Assembly: GCA_934464705.1 (NCBI GenBank)
Contig: CAKSKB010000001.1
Location: forward strand, 189,293-253,292
Length of the DNA: 64,000 nt
Direction: 5' to 3'
Origin: an uncultured Clostridia bacterium
Lineage (GTDB): Bacteria > Bacillota > Clostridia > HGM11514
In this document: positions 10,097 through 19,207 of the stretch, in pieces
Layout: each line of letters starts with the position of its first letter
How positions within the stretch are numbered: the stretch's first letter is position 1
The notes under the pieces: generated by a model
The model's database searches: none
What the model was told of the DNA's origin: nothing
Seen by the model: only the letters and a program-made list of their open reading frames with translations
Translations under genes and position numbers: made by a program

Positions 10097-10444
10097 TCAC
10101 ATAATTTCGGATTTGTCATTATTTAAAACAGATTTATAATAATTTCCGAAATCGGCAAGAGCGTCAATAATCGGCAGCATTTCACGGCCTAAGCCTGTGA
10201 GTCCGTATTCCACCTTTGGCGGAAGTTCATGATAATCCCTGCGATATGCAAGACCGTCATCAATCATCTGGCGCAGACTGTCTGTCAACACCTTCTGAGA
10301 TATTCCTTCCAGATCCCTTTGGAGTTCATTAAATCTCCACGGGCGCGCCTTAAGATTGCGAAGAATCAGAAGCTTCCATTTACCTCCTATCAGCGCGACC
10401 GCCGTCGCCACAGGGCAAGCGGGCAGTTCTTTCTTTGTTTTCAT
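10097..10444 (-). CDS. HxlR-family winged-helix transcriptional regulator
   Basis: 115 residues, full length for the HxlR family. The order ALIGGKWKLLILRNL, RFNELQRDLEGISQKVLTD and YRRDYHELPPKVEYGLT is typical. Cys10 sits just before the first helix, the position used for redox or electrophile sensing in HypR/YodB-type members. It is transcribed away from the cupin gene at 10593, with a shared 148-bp intergenic region, so control of the cupin gene and of itself is likely. The inducer cannot be read from the sequence. Confidence 0.9.
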   Translation of the reverse strand: MKTKKELPACPVATAVALIGGKWKLLILRNLKARPWRFNELQRDLEGISQKVLTDSLRQMIDDGLAYRRDYHELPPKVEYGLTGLGREMLPIIDALADFGNYYKSVLNNDKSEIM

Positions 10445-10515
10445 GTTTAATCACCTCGTAAGTATAGTATATCATATATTTTCAAAAAAGTATACAGTTA
10501 TAAAAAAGTGCGTAC

Positions 10516-10544
10516 TTGTTTTTGAATATACACTGTGATAATAT
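10516..10544 (+). promoter_or_regulatory. Promoter of the cupin gene, with possible HxlR site
   Basis: TTGTTT at 10516-10521 and TAATAT at 10539-10544 are separated by 17 bp. An imperfect dyad AAGT-GCGT-ACTT at 10506-10517 overlaps the -35 and could be the HxlR operator, though this is only a guess from position. Confidence 0.45.
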
Positions 10545-10592
10545 ATAGACAAGCAAAAGAAATTGCTAAAAAATTTCAGGAGGTACAATACC

Positions 10593-10946
10593 ATGAAAAA
10601 CTACACCAAAACCAATATCGGAAACGAAGGCAGAACCGAACTTCACGAAAACCTTGCTTTGACCGGTGCCGAAATCAGCATCAACCGGCTGCCTTCGGGA
10701 GCAAATGTTCCGTTTGTTCACTCTCACAAGCAAAATGAGGAAATTTACGGAATCCTTTCCGGCAAAGGAAAAGTTGTAATCGACGGTCAAGAAATCGAAA
10801 TTACCGCAGGCGACTGGCTCAGGATTGCCCCGTCCGCGAAAAGGCAGTTTTTTGCGGCAGACGATTCGGAAATTACCTTTGTCTGCATCCAGGTAAAGGA
10901 AAACTCCCTCGGCGGCTTCACTGCCGATGACGCAGTAGTATATTAA
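10593..10946 (+). CDS. Small single-domain cupin protein
   Basis: 117 residues, start fixed by AGGAGG eight bases upstream of the ATG at 10593. A single cupin barrel shows motif 1 HSHKQNEE (His43, His45, Glu49) and the GKGKVVIDGQEIEITAGDW turn. The usual His of motif 2 is not obvious (KRQFF in that place), so metal binding may use three ligands or be altered. Such small cupins divergent from HxlR regulators are often part of stress responses to quinones or aldehydes; that role is inferred from context only. Confidence 0.85.
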   Translation: MKNYTKTNIGNEGRTELHENLALTGAEISINRLPSGANVPFVHSHKQNEEIYGILSGKGKVVIDGQEIEITAGDWLRIAPSAKRQFFAADDSEITFVCIQVKENSLGGFTADDAVVY

Positions 10947-10954
10947 AAATCCGA

Positions 10955-10995
10955 AAACACAGTCACGGATAATACCTTGACTGTGTTTCTTTTTT
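10955..10995 (+). terminator. Intrinsic terminator of the cupin gene
   Basis: AAACACAGTCA at 10955-10965 pairs perfectly with TGACTGTGTTT at 10978-10988, followed by CTTTTTTA. It may also stop transcription from the opposite side. Confidence 0.85.
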
Positions 10996-11012
10996 ATTCT
11001 TTCAAAAACATA

Positions 11013-12150
11013 TCACCTGTAAATAATACCGTTTCTTTTGGAAATCTTTTTGAGCGTCAATGCAATCAGAAGGCAGATTCCTTCCGCCACAGCTACCGAA
11101 AACCAAACAAAATCGTACCTGAACAGCCGCGGCAGAACATTAATACAAACCGAATTTAATACAATACTTCTGCAAATATTCAAAACTATGGCATAGGGCG
11201 TTCTCTTTGTCGAAAAAAGATAAGCCCCGATTATTGAACTGCTTGCGGCGAACACATAATTAAGACAGTACTTGGGGAGCGATACTTTAACAATTTCGAT
11301 TGCAGCACCCTTTGCGCCGAAAAGCATCAATTCGGTCTGCCAAGGACGAAGGTCAATGCAAAAATACATATTCCCCCAACCAAAGCAAGTCTCTGACCGT
11401 TTTTGAAATAGTACCGCAGACTTTTATCGTCCTTTGCGCCGTAGCTCTGCCCGTAGAGCGGCTGCAAAGCGCCGGCAAGCCCGTACATCAGAGAAGCAAA
11501 CAGCGAGGCTGCATAACATATAACCGAAAAAGCATTTACCGAAACATTCCCGAGATATGTAATAAGCATTTTGTTCATAAAAAATGTGGTAATCGGGTAT
11601 GCAAACTGCGCAATCATTTCAGGCAATCCGCGAAGCGCAATTTTGCCGTAAAGATTAAAATTAATTCTGAATTTTTTTATACGCAGATTGCCCTTTTTAA
11701 AGACAAAGTGACTAAGAGCAACCAAAAAACCGATAGAATTTGCAAATCCCGTTGCAAAAGCAGCTCCCGCAATACCTTTGGCAAGAGGATAAACAAGAAG
11801 CCAGTCACCAAAAATGTTTACAACCGTGCAGGTTATGGATGTAATCATAGAAATATTCGGGTTTCCGTCATTTCTCGCAAATGTATTAAGGCAGTAGAAT
11901 AAGGTCGAAGGCAGCAAAAATACGGAATACCAGCGCACATAATCCGAAACCATTGCGGCATATGTACTGTTTGCTCCCAAATAAACCGCTATTTTATCGC
12001 TGAAAACAATTCCGAATATGCTTATGACGGCAAAAGTTATTGCATTAATTGTCAGAGCGTGCATAAAAGCCTGATTTGCCCCGCCGTTATCGTCTCTGCC
12101 GAAACGAACCGCAGCAACCGCAACACCCCCGATATTAAACAGAACCGAAA
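11013..12150 (-). pseudogene. Decayed MATE-family efflux transporter (N-terminal truncation plus frameshift)
   Basis: Two overlapping minus-strand frames together encode most of a MATE (NorM/DinF-type) multidrug transporter. The upstream frame can be read from about 12150 (NIGGVAVAAVRFGRDDNGG) through several transmembrane segments (LNTFARNDGNPNISMITSIT, NIFGDWLLVYPLAKGIAGAA). It ends in GRPN and a stop near 11327. The downstream frame resumes at PWQTELMLFGAKGAAIEIV and continues to 11013. One base is missing around 11340. The first ~60-70 residues, including the first helix and start codon, are absent; before 12150 the sequence becomes non-coding. It lies downstream of a broken TetR gene, its probable former regulator. 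Confidence 0.8.
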
Positions 12151-12219
12151 ACAGACTTTACAAACAGTATAGCATAGTTTTCACAAAAAATCAACCCCGA
12201 TACCAAATCTTTTTTGCAA

Positions 12220-12249
12220 GAAAAAAGAGCAACCGTTTATGATTACTCT
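12220..12249 (-). terminator. Intrinsic terminator after the TetR gene
   Basis: On the minus strand AGAGTAATC pairs with GGTTGCTCT (two G-U pairs) around ATAAAC, followed by TTTTTTC. Confidence 0.7.
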
Positions 12250-12297
12250 CAAAAAACATTTACAGGCCGCTCCATTCCGCTTTTGAAACAAAAGAGA

Positions 12298-12877
12298 TTA
12301 TACAGCCCAGTTTTCGCCTTTCATCTGCAAGTCGGACATTCTTTTGAAAATACCGTTTTTGCTCAAAAGTTCGGAAGGTGATCCTTTTACGAGCATGTGC
12401 TCCAAAGTCGGGTCAACGGTATATTTCGGGTAACCCATTTTTTCCATTGTTTCGGCAAATCTGTGGGTTTCGTCAACCTCGATTTTAACCATATCATGAA
12501 CCATATTTTCATATTTTGTACCTTCGGAGGAACAAAGAATAAGTTTAAATACATCTTTATGTTCATATGCATAGTCAAGCATTTTCCGCATACTCTCCGC
12601 AGACTGCCCCCATTCTTTCCATCTGAACCTCCGGCGGAAGCTCACGGAAACTGTTCTGCGTTTCGGTAAATATTCCCATAGAAACATCATGCTGTTCGCC
12701 CGTCAGCGCGTCAAACAACTCTTCCTTGCTTTTGAAATATCCGTAAAACGCACCTGTTGTTACGCCCGCGATTTTAACGATATTCCTTAGCGAGGCCGAT
12801 TTAAAGCCTTTTTTGGAAAATTCCGCCTTCGCCGCAGAAAGAATTGCGTCGAGTGTATTTTTTTTAGGTTCGCCCAT
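12298..12877 (-). pseudogene. Frameshifted TetR-family regulator
   Basis: The 5' frame from the ATG at 12877 encodes a complete TetR DNA-binding region (LRNIVKIAGVTTGAFYGYFK) and stops near 12575. The ligand-binding half continues in another frame (MRKMLDYAYEHKDVFKLI, MVHDMVKIEVDETHRFAETM, GYPKYTVDPTLEHML) down to 12298. The break is near 12590. The last ~25 residues also look unlike the usual TetR C-terminus, so a second lesion is possible. A perfect palindrome in the promoter (12900-12916) is still present. The paired MATE gene downstream is also broken. A sequencing error could explain this frameshift but not the missing MATE N-terminus. Confidence 0.75.
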
Positions 12878-12898
12878 TTGTTCTCCTCCGAATCAAAA

Positions 12899-12927
12899 CA
12901 TATAACACTGTTATATCGGTTTGTCAA
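12899..12927 (-). promoter_or_regulatory. Promoter and palindromic operator of the TetR gene
   Basis: On the minus strand TTGACA (12922-12927) and TATATG (12899-12904) are 17 bp apart. The perfect palindrome ATATAACA-C-TGTTATAT at 12900-12916 covers the -10 and most of the spacer, the classic autorepression layout of TetR regulators. Confidence 0.75.
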
Positions 12928-12954
12928 GAGATTTTAATACTTTTTATAAAGTCC

Positions 12955-12983
12955 TTGCAAAATCGGCGGCTATATGATATACT
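12955..12983 (+). promoter_or_regulatory. Sigma-A promoter of the CapA-like gene
   Basis: TTGCAA at 12955-12960, 17-bp spacer, TATACT at 12978-12983, 27 bp before the start codon. Confidence 0.8.
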
Positions 12984-13010
12984 TGTAAAAAAAGCAAGGA
13001 GAGCAATATT

Positions 13011-14162
13011 ATGAATTTTTTAATTGCGGGAGATTTATGTCCCAGAGGTGCTGCCGAAAAGCTTAACGCTCCCGAAACAGCAGCCGCTGTCACGCGCGAA
13101 CTGCACGATGAAATACAGAAATACGACATTTCCATGGTCAATATTGAAACGATCTTTTCGGATGACGGCGAACCGATACCGAAATCCGGTCCCAATATCA
13201 AATCCGAAATGCAGTCTATGAACTTTGTCACCGGATTTGGCTTTGACATCGGCGCATGCGCAAACAATCACATGGGAGATTACGGTCCAAAAGGTCTTCT
13301 AGGAACGCTTGAAAACCTTAAAAACATCGGGATGAAAACCGTAGGCGCAGGGATAAACGAAACCGAAGCGCAAAAACCGCTGTACATAGAAAAATGCGGA
13401 ATAAAGCTTGCGGTTATCAACTGTGCGGAGCATGAATTCGGGATTGCGGAAAAAGATAAGCCCGGCATGGCAGGCATGGATTACCGCATAACTTCGCAGA
13501 TTATAAAGACAGCCAAAGAAAACGCCGACAAGGTTATTCTTTTCATGCACGGAGGAAACGAATTCAATCCCCTCCCGAGACCGGGCATGAGGAAAATATG
13601 CCGTACATTTGCGGAAGCCGGAGCAGACGCAATCGTGCTTTCACATTCGCATTGCCCGCAGGGGTACGAAATGATAGGAAGTACACCCGTTTTTTACGGC
13701 ACAGGCAATTTCTACATGTCAAACACAAAGAAAAGCACTATGTGGGAATACGGGTATATGGTAAACCTCAATATAGAGAAAGACAAGGCTGTTACAGCCG
13801 AGATAATTCCTTATCATCAAAATTTTGACGGAACCGAAATAACCCTTCTAAAGGGAGCGGACAAAGACAGATTCCTGAAGTATTTTGACTGCATTTCAAA
13901 GCTTATGCACGATGATGAAACTTATGAGAAAATGACCCTTGCCTGGGCAAAACGGTACATGGAGGAAATGGCGGATTTTGAAGAACGAACCGACAAATCG
14001 CCATTAAGCGAACAGACTCTTTTTATAAGAAATTCGTACACCTGCGAAAGTCATAATGAGCTTATGACGGCGTTTTACAAAGCATACTGCGAAAACAGAC
14101 TTTCCGGGCTTGAAAAATATGACGGTTATATAACCAAACTGCAGAATTACGAACTGATATAA
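13011..14162 (+). CDS. CapA/PgsA-like metallophosphoesterase-fold protein
   Basis: 383 residues with AAGGAGAG before the start. The CapA superfamily (poly-gamma-glutamate synthesis protein CapA, YwtB) is recognised from AGDLCPRG, MVNIET, CANNHMGDYG, FMHGGNEF, LSHSHCPQG and GTGNFYMSN. These are the metal-binding turns of a calcineurin-like fold. Unlike CapA of capsule loci it has no signal peptide or membrane anchor and no capB/capC partners, so it is probably cytoplasmic and of unknown substrate. It is transcribed alone from its own promoter and ends at a bidirectional terminator. Confidence 0.85.
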   Translation: MNFLIAGDLCPRGAAEKLNAPETAAAVTRELHDEIQKYDISMVNIETIFSDDGEPIPKSGPNIKSEMQSMNFVTGFGFDIGACANNHMGDYGPKGLLGTLENLKNIGMKTVGAGINETEAQKPLYIEKCGIKLAVINCAEHEFGIAEKDKPGMAGMDYRITSQIIKTAKENADKVILFMHGGNEFNPLPRPGMRKICRTFAEAGADAIVLSHSHCPQGYEMIGSTPVFYGTGNFYMSNTKKSTMWEYGYMVNLNIEKDKAVTAEIIPYHQNFDGTEITLLKGADKDRFLKYFDCISKLMHDDETYEKMTLAWAKRYMEEMADFEERTDKSPLSEQTLFIRNSYTCESHNELMTAFYKAYCENRLSGLEKYDGYITKLQNYELI

Positions 14163-14166
14163 CAAG

Positions 14167-14202
14167 AAAACTTGCTTGGACTTGATGCCAGGCAAGTTTT
14201 TT
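14167..14202. terminator. Bidirectional terminator between convergent genes
   Basis: AAAACTTGC (14167-14175) pairs with GCAAGTTTT (14192-14200), with T runs on both strands. It serves the CapA-like gene and the rhamnosidase, whose stop codon is at 14204. Confidence 0.85.
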
Positions 14203-14203
14203 A

Positions 14204-16201
14204 CTATATTTCAACATCTATTCTCCCGAACCGTGTTTCGAGGAACCCCTTTGCATAACCCAATTTTTTGGGCAACTGCGGCTTTGCCGTAAGTTTTCCG
14301 CCCTCAAAGCTTATACCGAGGATATGATAAAACAAATGTTTCACCGCAGCGCCGAACATAGGGTGATTAAGAGATTGAGCGCCTTCCCAGTCCTCACGAA
14401 GCGTGGTTGCGCCGGAAAGAAGGTATCCGAATGTATTTTCGCCTTCGGCTGTAAGCAGATTATATGCGGTATCATAAAAACCGTTTTCAAACAGCACCCC
14501 GATAAGAATATCAGTACCGAACATTCCTGTGTCGAACCGCCCGAGTTTTTCATATTTTTCGGAAAGTCTGACCGCCATATCGCGGTTTCCTATTCCCAAA
14601 TCCAGAGCGAAAGCGTCCGCCCCCTGCACTCCGCCGCAGTATGAATTTTCGGTTTCGTTATAAAATTCCCGTTTCAGTGCGGCGGTGCATACCGAAAATT
14701 CAGAATCAATCCAGACAGAGCCTTCGCCGAGAATATTGGCAATTTTCTTCATGTATGACAAAGCCTTTGCAAAATAATATGTATTCACAAAGCTTTCGGG
14801 AATCAGCACTTCCCCCGGCGTACACCACTCGCCGAGGCACCAGCCGCCTTCCTCCTCGCAGACAACAATACCGTTTTCGCTGCGGCTTTTCATATATCCG
14901 ACCCATTTAACCATATGCGGATATGCTTCTTTTATAACGCTTATATCGCCGTAATGCTTAAAATGGAAGTAAGGAACCATAACAACCGCACTTCCCCAGC
15001 CTCCCGGTCCGCCGCCGCCACCGTAAAACGGCGCCGTGTGCTGAATATGACCGCCGTATATATCCTGACAATCCAGAATATCCCGTATCCATTTTTTATA
15101 AAATTTTTCAGCGTCAAAAAGCAGCATTGCCGTATCCGAAAGCAGTTGTCCGTCGCCTGTATATCCAAGCCTTTCCCTGTGCGGACAATCCGACGGAACA
15201 CCGCAGTGCATATTTGAAAGCTGACTTCTGACATACGCCCGAAACAGCTTGTTAAGCAATTCATTTTCGCACTCAAAACCGCATTTAAGCTTTACATCCG
15301 AATGTATAACATAAACCTTTACATCTTCGGCATTTCCCTTAATTTCAAAGTATCTGAAGCCGTGCCATGTAAATTTTATATCACATAAGTTTTCGCTGCC
15401 GTCCGAAATAAAAATATCACGCTGCTCAGGATTCCACTCTGATGAAAATGTTGTTGAAGATGTATCAACCCTTCCGCCCGATATGCTCTCGCCGTAGGTA
15501 ACAACCGTTTCGTCACCGCTGTTTCCATTCTGCGTAAAAACAGCATAGCCGCTTATGTTTTCCCCGGCATCATAAACCGACACCTCACCGTATGAACCGA
15601 TGAATTTGGGAGTTACCACCCTTATAAGCTTGTCCGGCGGACAGTCCTGGGGGCACATTTTTCCTTTCGGGGCGCCGCATACTGACACCGCCTCCCATAC
15701 ATCGCAGTCTTTCAGTCTGAAATCATGAGTTTCGCCTGAATATATATTATTTCTTACAATCACACTCGGTTTCCATACTGTTCTTTCGTCGGATACGGCT
15801 ATTGTTCTGCCTTCCGAAATAATCTCATACCAAAGCTTCGGTCTGCCGTACCACAAATCGCCTTCAGCAGTTTTTTCATGCTGATTATACCATCCGTTTC
15901 CGAGAATTACCTCAACGGTATTTTCGCCGTTTTCAATATAAGAATCCAAGATATATTCAAGATAATACACCCTGTGAGTAAAGGTATCATGTATCGGATA
16001 ATTTATCCGCCTGCTCAATCTCGGCTCATAGTCCGACCAGGCAGGAACATACCTGTCATCCGACACCCGCTTACCGTTAATATACGCTTCAAAAAATCCA
16101 AGTCCGCAGATTCTGATTTTCGCTTTTTTCACCTTGCAAATAAACTTATTTCTTATTACAGGGCTTTCGCAGTCTCCGCAGGTTATCCATTTCGGTTCCA
16201 T
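14204..16201 (-). CDS. GH78 alpha-L-rhamnosidase, short form
   Basis: 665 residues. The order matches bacterial alpha-L-rhamnosidases: an N-terminal beta domain (GLGFFEAYINGKRV, VILGNGWYNQ), a linker beta-sandwich, then an (alpha/alpha)6 barrel starting at GVPSDCPHRERLGYTGDGQ, with GGWCLGEWCTPGEV and LREDWEGAQSLNHPMFGA. No signal peptide is present, so it should act in the cytoplasm on imported oligosaccharides or glycosides. It is shorter than the common ~900-residue enzymes, lacking the extra N-terminal carbohydrate-binding domain. It hydrolyses terminal alpha-rhamnosides of plant glycans or flavonoids (family knowledge). It is expressed alone from the promoter at 16233-16260. Confidence 0.88.
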   Translation of the reverse strand: MEPKWITCGDCESPVIRNKFICKVKKAKIRICGLGFFEAYINGKRVSDDRYVPAWSDYEPRLSRRINYPIHDTFTHRVYYLEYILDSYIENGENTVEVILGNGWYNQHEKTAEGDLWYGRPKLWYEIISEGRTIAVSDERTVWKPSVIVRNNIYSGETHDFRLKDCDVWEAVSVCGAPKGKMCPQDCPPDKLIRVVTPKFIGSYGEVSVYDAGENISGYAVFTQNGNSGDETVVTYGESISGGRVDTSSTTFSSEWNPEQRDIFISDGSENLCDIKFTWHGFRYFEIKGNAEDVKVYVIHSDVKLKCGFECENELLNKLFRAYVRSQLSNMHCGVPSDCPHRERLGYTGDGQLLSDTAMLLFDAEKFYKKWIRDILDCQDIYGGHIQHTAPFYGGGGGPGGWGSAVVMVPYFHFKHYGDISVIKEAYPHMVKWVGYMKSRSENGIVVCEEEGGWCLGEWCTPGEVLIPESFVNTYYFAKALSYMKKIANILGEGSVWIDSEFSVCTAALKREFYNETENSYCGGVQGADAFALDLGIGNRDMAVRLSEKYEKLGRFDTGMFGTDILIGVLFENGFYDTAYNLLTAEGENTFGYLLSGATTLREDWEGAQSLNHPMFGAAVKHLFYHILGISFEGGKLTAKPQLPKKLGYAKGFLETRFGRIDVEI

Positions 16202-16232
16202 ATAACATACTCTCCCTGTTCCGTATAAATCC

Positions 16233-16260
16233 AGTATATCACAAAAAGCGGAAAAGTCAA
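16233..16260 (-). promoter_or_regulatory. Promoter of the rhamnosidase gene
   Basis: Minus strand TTGACT (16255-16260), 16-bp spacer, TATACT (16233-16238); about 30 bp before the start codon. Confidence 0.7.
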
Positions 16261-16268
16261 GCGATTAT

Positions 16269-17210
16269 TTAATTTGCCATAAAACCATCAGTATTAAATT
16301 TCCATTCTTCTCTTTTTCTGAACGGAGTTTTGAATTTTTTTCGGAGTACACCTTTTTCCTCAAGGTGAATATAGCAAGCCATGTCACACGCTCTGCCGCA
16401 TATTGAGCACTGATATGAATGCTGTGCGGGAGGATAAAAATAAATATTGTCAAGAATTTTTCTTGCTGTTTCGCTTGTAACCTTTGCTTTTCCTGCTATA
16501 ATCTCAATTCTGTTTTCAAAATCGCTGAATGCATCAGGCGGCATAAAAGGATTTTTTGTTCCGTTTGCACCATTATAATAGACAGCGCACTGCCACGGGT
16601 CAACAATTCCGTTTTCTTTTATTGCACCGCCGGGGCAGGCCTTTTGACATTTGCCGCATTTGTCGCAAAGATGCGGAATATACATCGGAGTTTCTTCAAA
16701 CTCTGCATCGGTAAGTATAAAGCAGTATCTTATCATCGGTCCGAAATCATCTGTAAGCAGTGCACCGCCAAGCCCTCTTTCACCCAATCCGCATTTTATT
16801 GCCGTGTTTAAAAAGTCTATCTGCATTTCCTGAGGATTGCTGCGGTAAATCGCATCATATGCAACTTCAGGGTTTGTGCTGTCAGGCTCAGCCATAATCT
16901 GCTGATGTTTTCTTTGCGGAAGAGCTGTAAATCCCATTTCTTCAATATACATTGATGCTTTAAGCTGCGCCATAGGCATAACAGTTTCTTCCATATTTTC
17001 AACCGCCATTGTAGTATACTGATAATATGTACTTCCATCTTCAATACCGCGATAAATTCCCCTGAGAATACGGAAACCAAAACCGATAACTGTTTTAGTT
17101 TCAGGCATAATACCGAATATTGAATCGTCTTTTTCAAAACGGCTCGCAGAGGCAAAACCAACAATGTCCGCGCCGTTTGCTTTAGCGATTTCAATTATTT
17201 TATTTTTCAT
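16269..17210 (-). CDS. QueG-like 4Fe-4S double-cluster protein, paralog 3 of 3
   Basis: 313 residues from the ATG at 17210, preceded by AGGGGAGC; a TTG six bases upstream overlaps the previous stop and is less likely. The fold resembles epoxyqueuosine reductase QueG: an N-terminal GADIVGFASASRF, then CGLGERGLGG, FGPMIRYCFILTDAEFE and a ferredoxin motif CDKCGKCQKACPG. A C-terminal cysteine group CSICGRACDMACYIH follows. QueG uses cobalamin plus two 4Fe-4S clusters; whether B12 binds here cannot be decided. It is the last gene of a four-gene operon and has two paralogs immediately upstream, so a role in queuosine synthesis is unlikely for all three. No function is assigned. Confidence 0.75.
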   Translation of the reverse strand: MKNKIIEIAKANGADIVGFASASRFEKDDSIFGIMPETKTVIGFGFRILRGIYRGIEDGSTYYQYTTMAVENMEETVMPMAQLKASMYIEEMGFTALPQRKHQQIMAEPDSTNPEVAYDAIYRSNPQEMQIDFLNTAIKCGLGERGLGGALLTDDFGPMIRYCFILTDAEFEETPMYIPHLCDKCGKCQKACPGGAIKENGIVDPWQCAVYYNGANGTKNPFMPPDAFSDFENRIEIIAGKAKVTSETARKILDNIYFYPPAQHSYQCSICGRACDMACYIHLEEKGVLRKKFKTPFRKREEWKFNTDGFMAN

Positions 17211-17212
17211 AC

Positions 17213-18103
17213 TCAAAGCTCCCCTACAATATGCTTATAGCAAGCTATATCACATTTTCTGCCGCACAGACACGGAGCATATCCCCACTTCGTGTTTGGC
17301 AGAAAGTTCATTTTTTTATATATTTTTCTGGCGGATTCGGCACAAAACCGTTTTTCTCCATTTATAATTTTTTCTCTTTCTGGGTCACCCTTCAAAAAAT
17401 CATCTGTCAAAAACGGATTTGATTTATGAGCTCCTTTATAGTAAACACTGCACTGCCAAGTGTCAAGCCCGTTTTCGCTGATCGCACGCCCGGGGCAAGC
17501 TTTAATACATTCACCGCACCTGTCGCAAACTCGTTTCAAAAGCGGTTCATCGCATTCTAAAGGAGCATCCGTTATGATAAAACAATATCTAATAAACGGA
17601 CCGTATTTTTCATTTACAATCCTGCCGTTCAACCCAGGTTCGCCAATTCCGCATACCTTTGCCGCTTTTCCAAAATCAATTATTACATCCGGCGCCGGTT
17701 TTTCAGGCTCAACAGAATCAGAAATAAGCTCATATGTATCAACGACCTCGGGGTTTGTGCTCTTATCGCCTTTAACACGAAGGTTTGGAACAGCCTTTTG
17801 AAGGCAAGCGTCATATCCGTTATTTTCAATAAGCGCCCCAATCTTCAGAAGAAAAATCTCAGCCATTTCCTCATCTATATATTTAACGCCGAGAGTTGTA
17901 TATGTATATCTTTGGTTACCGTGCTCCATTGCCTTATAAATTCCCTTTGGGACAACAAAACCGAATCCTATAATACATTTTGCCTTGGGAAGTATCATCA
18001 GCGGATCATGTCTCGGGTCTTCATCTTTATAAATCCTCCCGATACCGCATACCGCTGCACCGAGCTCCCGCGCCTTTTCCTTAATAATATCCGAATTTAG
18101 CAT
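17213..18103 (-). CDS. QueG-like 4Fe-4S double-cluster protein, paralog 2 of 3
   Basis: 296 residues, with TAGGAGCGG before the ATG at 18103. It shares the family pattern with its neighbours: GAAVCGIGRIY, KAKCIIGFGFVVPKGIYKA, CGIGEPGLNGRIV, FGPFIRYCFIITDAPLE, CDRCGECIKACPGRAI and a C-terminal CLCGRKCDIACYKH. Its stop lies within a few bases of the next start, so translation is coupled. Sequence divergence between the three paralogs is substantial, which suggests old duplication and distinct jobs rather than a recent copy. The reaction is unknown; electron transfer or reductive chemistry is inferred from the two cluster motifs. Confidence 0.75.
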   Translation of the reverse strand: MLNSDIIKEKARELGAAVCGIGRIYKDEDPRHDPLMILPKAKCIIGFGFVVPKGIYKAMEHGNQRYTYTTLGVKYIDEEMAEIFLLKIGALIENNGYDACLQKAVPNLRVKGDKSTNPEVVDTYELISDSVEPEKPAPDVIIDFGKAAKVCGIGEPGLNGRIVNEKYGPFIRYCFIITDAPLECDEPLLKRVCDRCGECIKACPGRAISENGLDTWQCSVYYKGAHKSNPFLTDDFLKGDPEREKIINGEKRFCAESARKIYKKMNFLPNTKWGYAPCLCGRKCDIACYKHIVGEL

Positions 18104-18114
18104 ATTAACCGCTC

Positions 18115-19194
18115 CTATCTGTCAAGTCTCCAGGCTTTTTTAGTTCGCAGAGGCTCTTTAAATCTCCCCTCCATGCAGCCGCCTTTTTTCTCTAATACGG
18201 AAACGCAAGCTCTTATGCAGCCGCCGCATTTTGCCATATTGTAACCGACCCAGCTTGGAAAATACTTTTGCAAGGCTGTATATACTTTCATAATTTCATG
18301 CTCATCGGCAACATCGGTTATGCCTTCCATCAAATTCAAAGCGCCGTTTTCATTTTTATCCCACACCTCTTTCGGAACAAACGGATTATAATACCTTCCG
18401 GCATGGGTATAAAAGGCGTAGCAGCGCCACATATCAATATCTCCCCATGTGAGAATTTTTCCTTCCAGGTCAACCCTAACCGTTTTTCCGGAGTTAATTG
18501 GCGGAATACACGAGCCCGGACATTCTCTGACACATGCACCGCAGCGGCGGCAGAGCGGAGTACCCGAATACATTTCGTCATATTCAAGTTCAGCGTCCGT
18601 AAACAGAAACGCAACCCTTTGAAGCGGTCCGAACTCCGGAGTAAGAAGCATTTTGCTCCATCCGATTTCGCCGAGTCCGCAGGCAACCGCCGCAATTCTA
18701 AACTGAAACTGCAAATCCGGAGCAACATTTCCTTTCCTTGTCGGTCTTGTATACTGAACACTTCTGTGATGCGCAGTAGAAGTTTTTGCGTTTTCGTTTA
18801 TTTCAATCTGTTCCTCCGGTGAAAGCGTATTTCCGGGACTTCCGTCCATGTCCGAAACGACTCCTCTTGCACCGGTATTTCTGTAAACAAACGCCTCGTA
18901 GCCTTCGTCTTCAATCACTTTCCCCACATGATACAACACTGCAGGAGCAAAAATTTCGTTAATGCCGCCATAAGCCATTGAAGGATACTGATAAAACTGC
19001 GTTCCTTCTTCTATTCCTCTTTGGACGCCCCTCGGTATTCTAAAAACAAAACCTATACAGCTTTTGGCTTCGGGAAACAAAAACTGCGGATTCATTTCAT
19101 CAGGCGCACCGTTAAAGCGTGACATCGGCGCAATTCCGCACTTATCAGCACCGGCCGCCAACGCCGCCTTCTTAATCATTTCGCTTGTAAGCAT
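18115..19194 (-). CDS. QueG-like 4Fe-4S double-cluster protein, paralog 1 of 3 (longest)
   Basis: 359 residues from the ATG at 19194, preceded by GAAAGGAATA; the longer frame lacks a ribosome site and overlaps the upstream gene. The shared blocks are GADKCGIAPMSRF, CGLGEIGWSKMLLTPEFGP, AFLFTDAELEYDE, CRRCGACVRECPGSCIP and CGGCIRACVSVLEKKGG. It carries an insertion of about 50 residues relative to its paralogs, between the two halves of the N-terminal domain and before the second cluster. It is the second gene of the operon, 13 bp after the U32-like gene. The family is recognised, the substrate is not. Confidence 0.75.
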   Translation of the reverse strand: MLTSEMIKKAALAAGADKCGIAPMSRFNGAPDEMNPQFLFPEAKSCIGFVFRIPRGVQRGIEEGTQFYQYPSMAYGGINEIFAPAVLYHVGKVIEDEGYEAFVYRNTGARGVVSDMDGSPGNTLSPEEQIEINENAKTSTAHHRSVQYTRPTRKGNVAPDLQFQFRIAAVACGLGEIGWSKMLLTPEFGPLQRVAFLFTDAELEYDEMYSGTPLCRRCGACVRECPGSCIPPINSGKTVRVDLEGKILTWGDIDMWRCYAFYTHAGRYYNPFVPKEVWDKNENGALNLMEGITDVADEHEIMKVYTALQKYFPSWVGYNMAKCGGCIRACVSVLEKKGGCMEGRFKEPLRTKKAWRLDR

Positions 19195-19207
19195 TTTTAT
19201 ATTCCTT

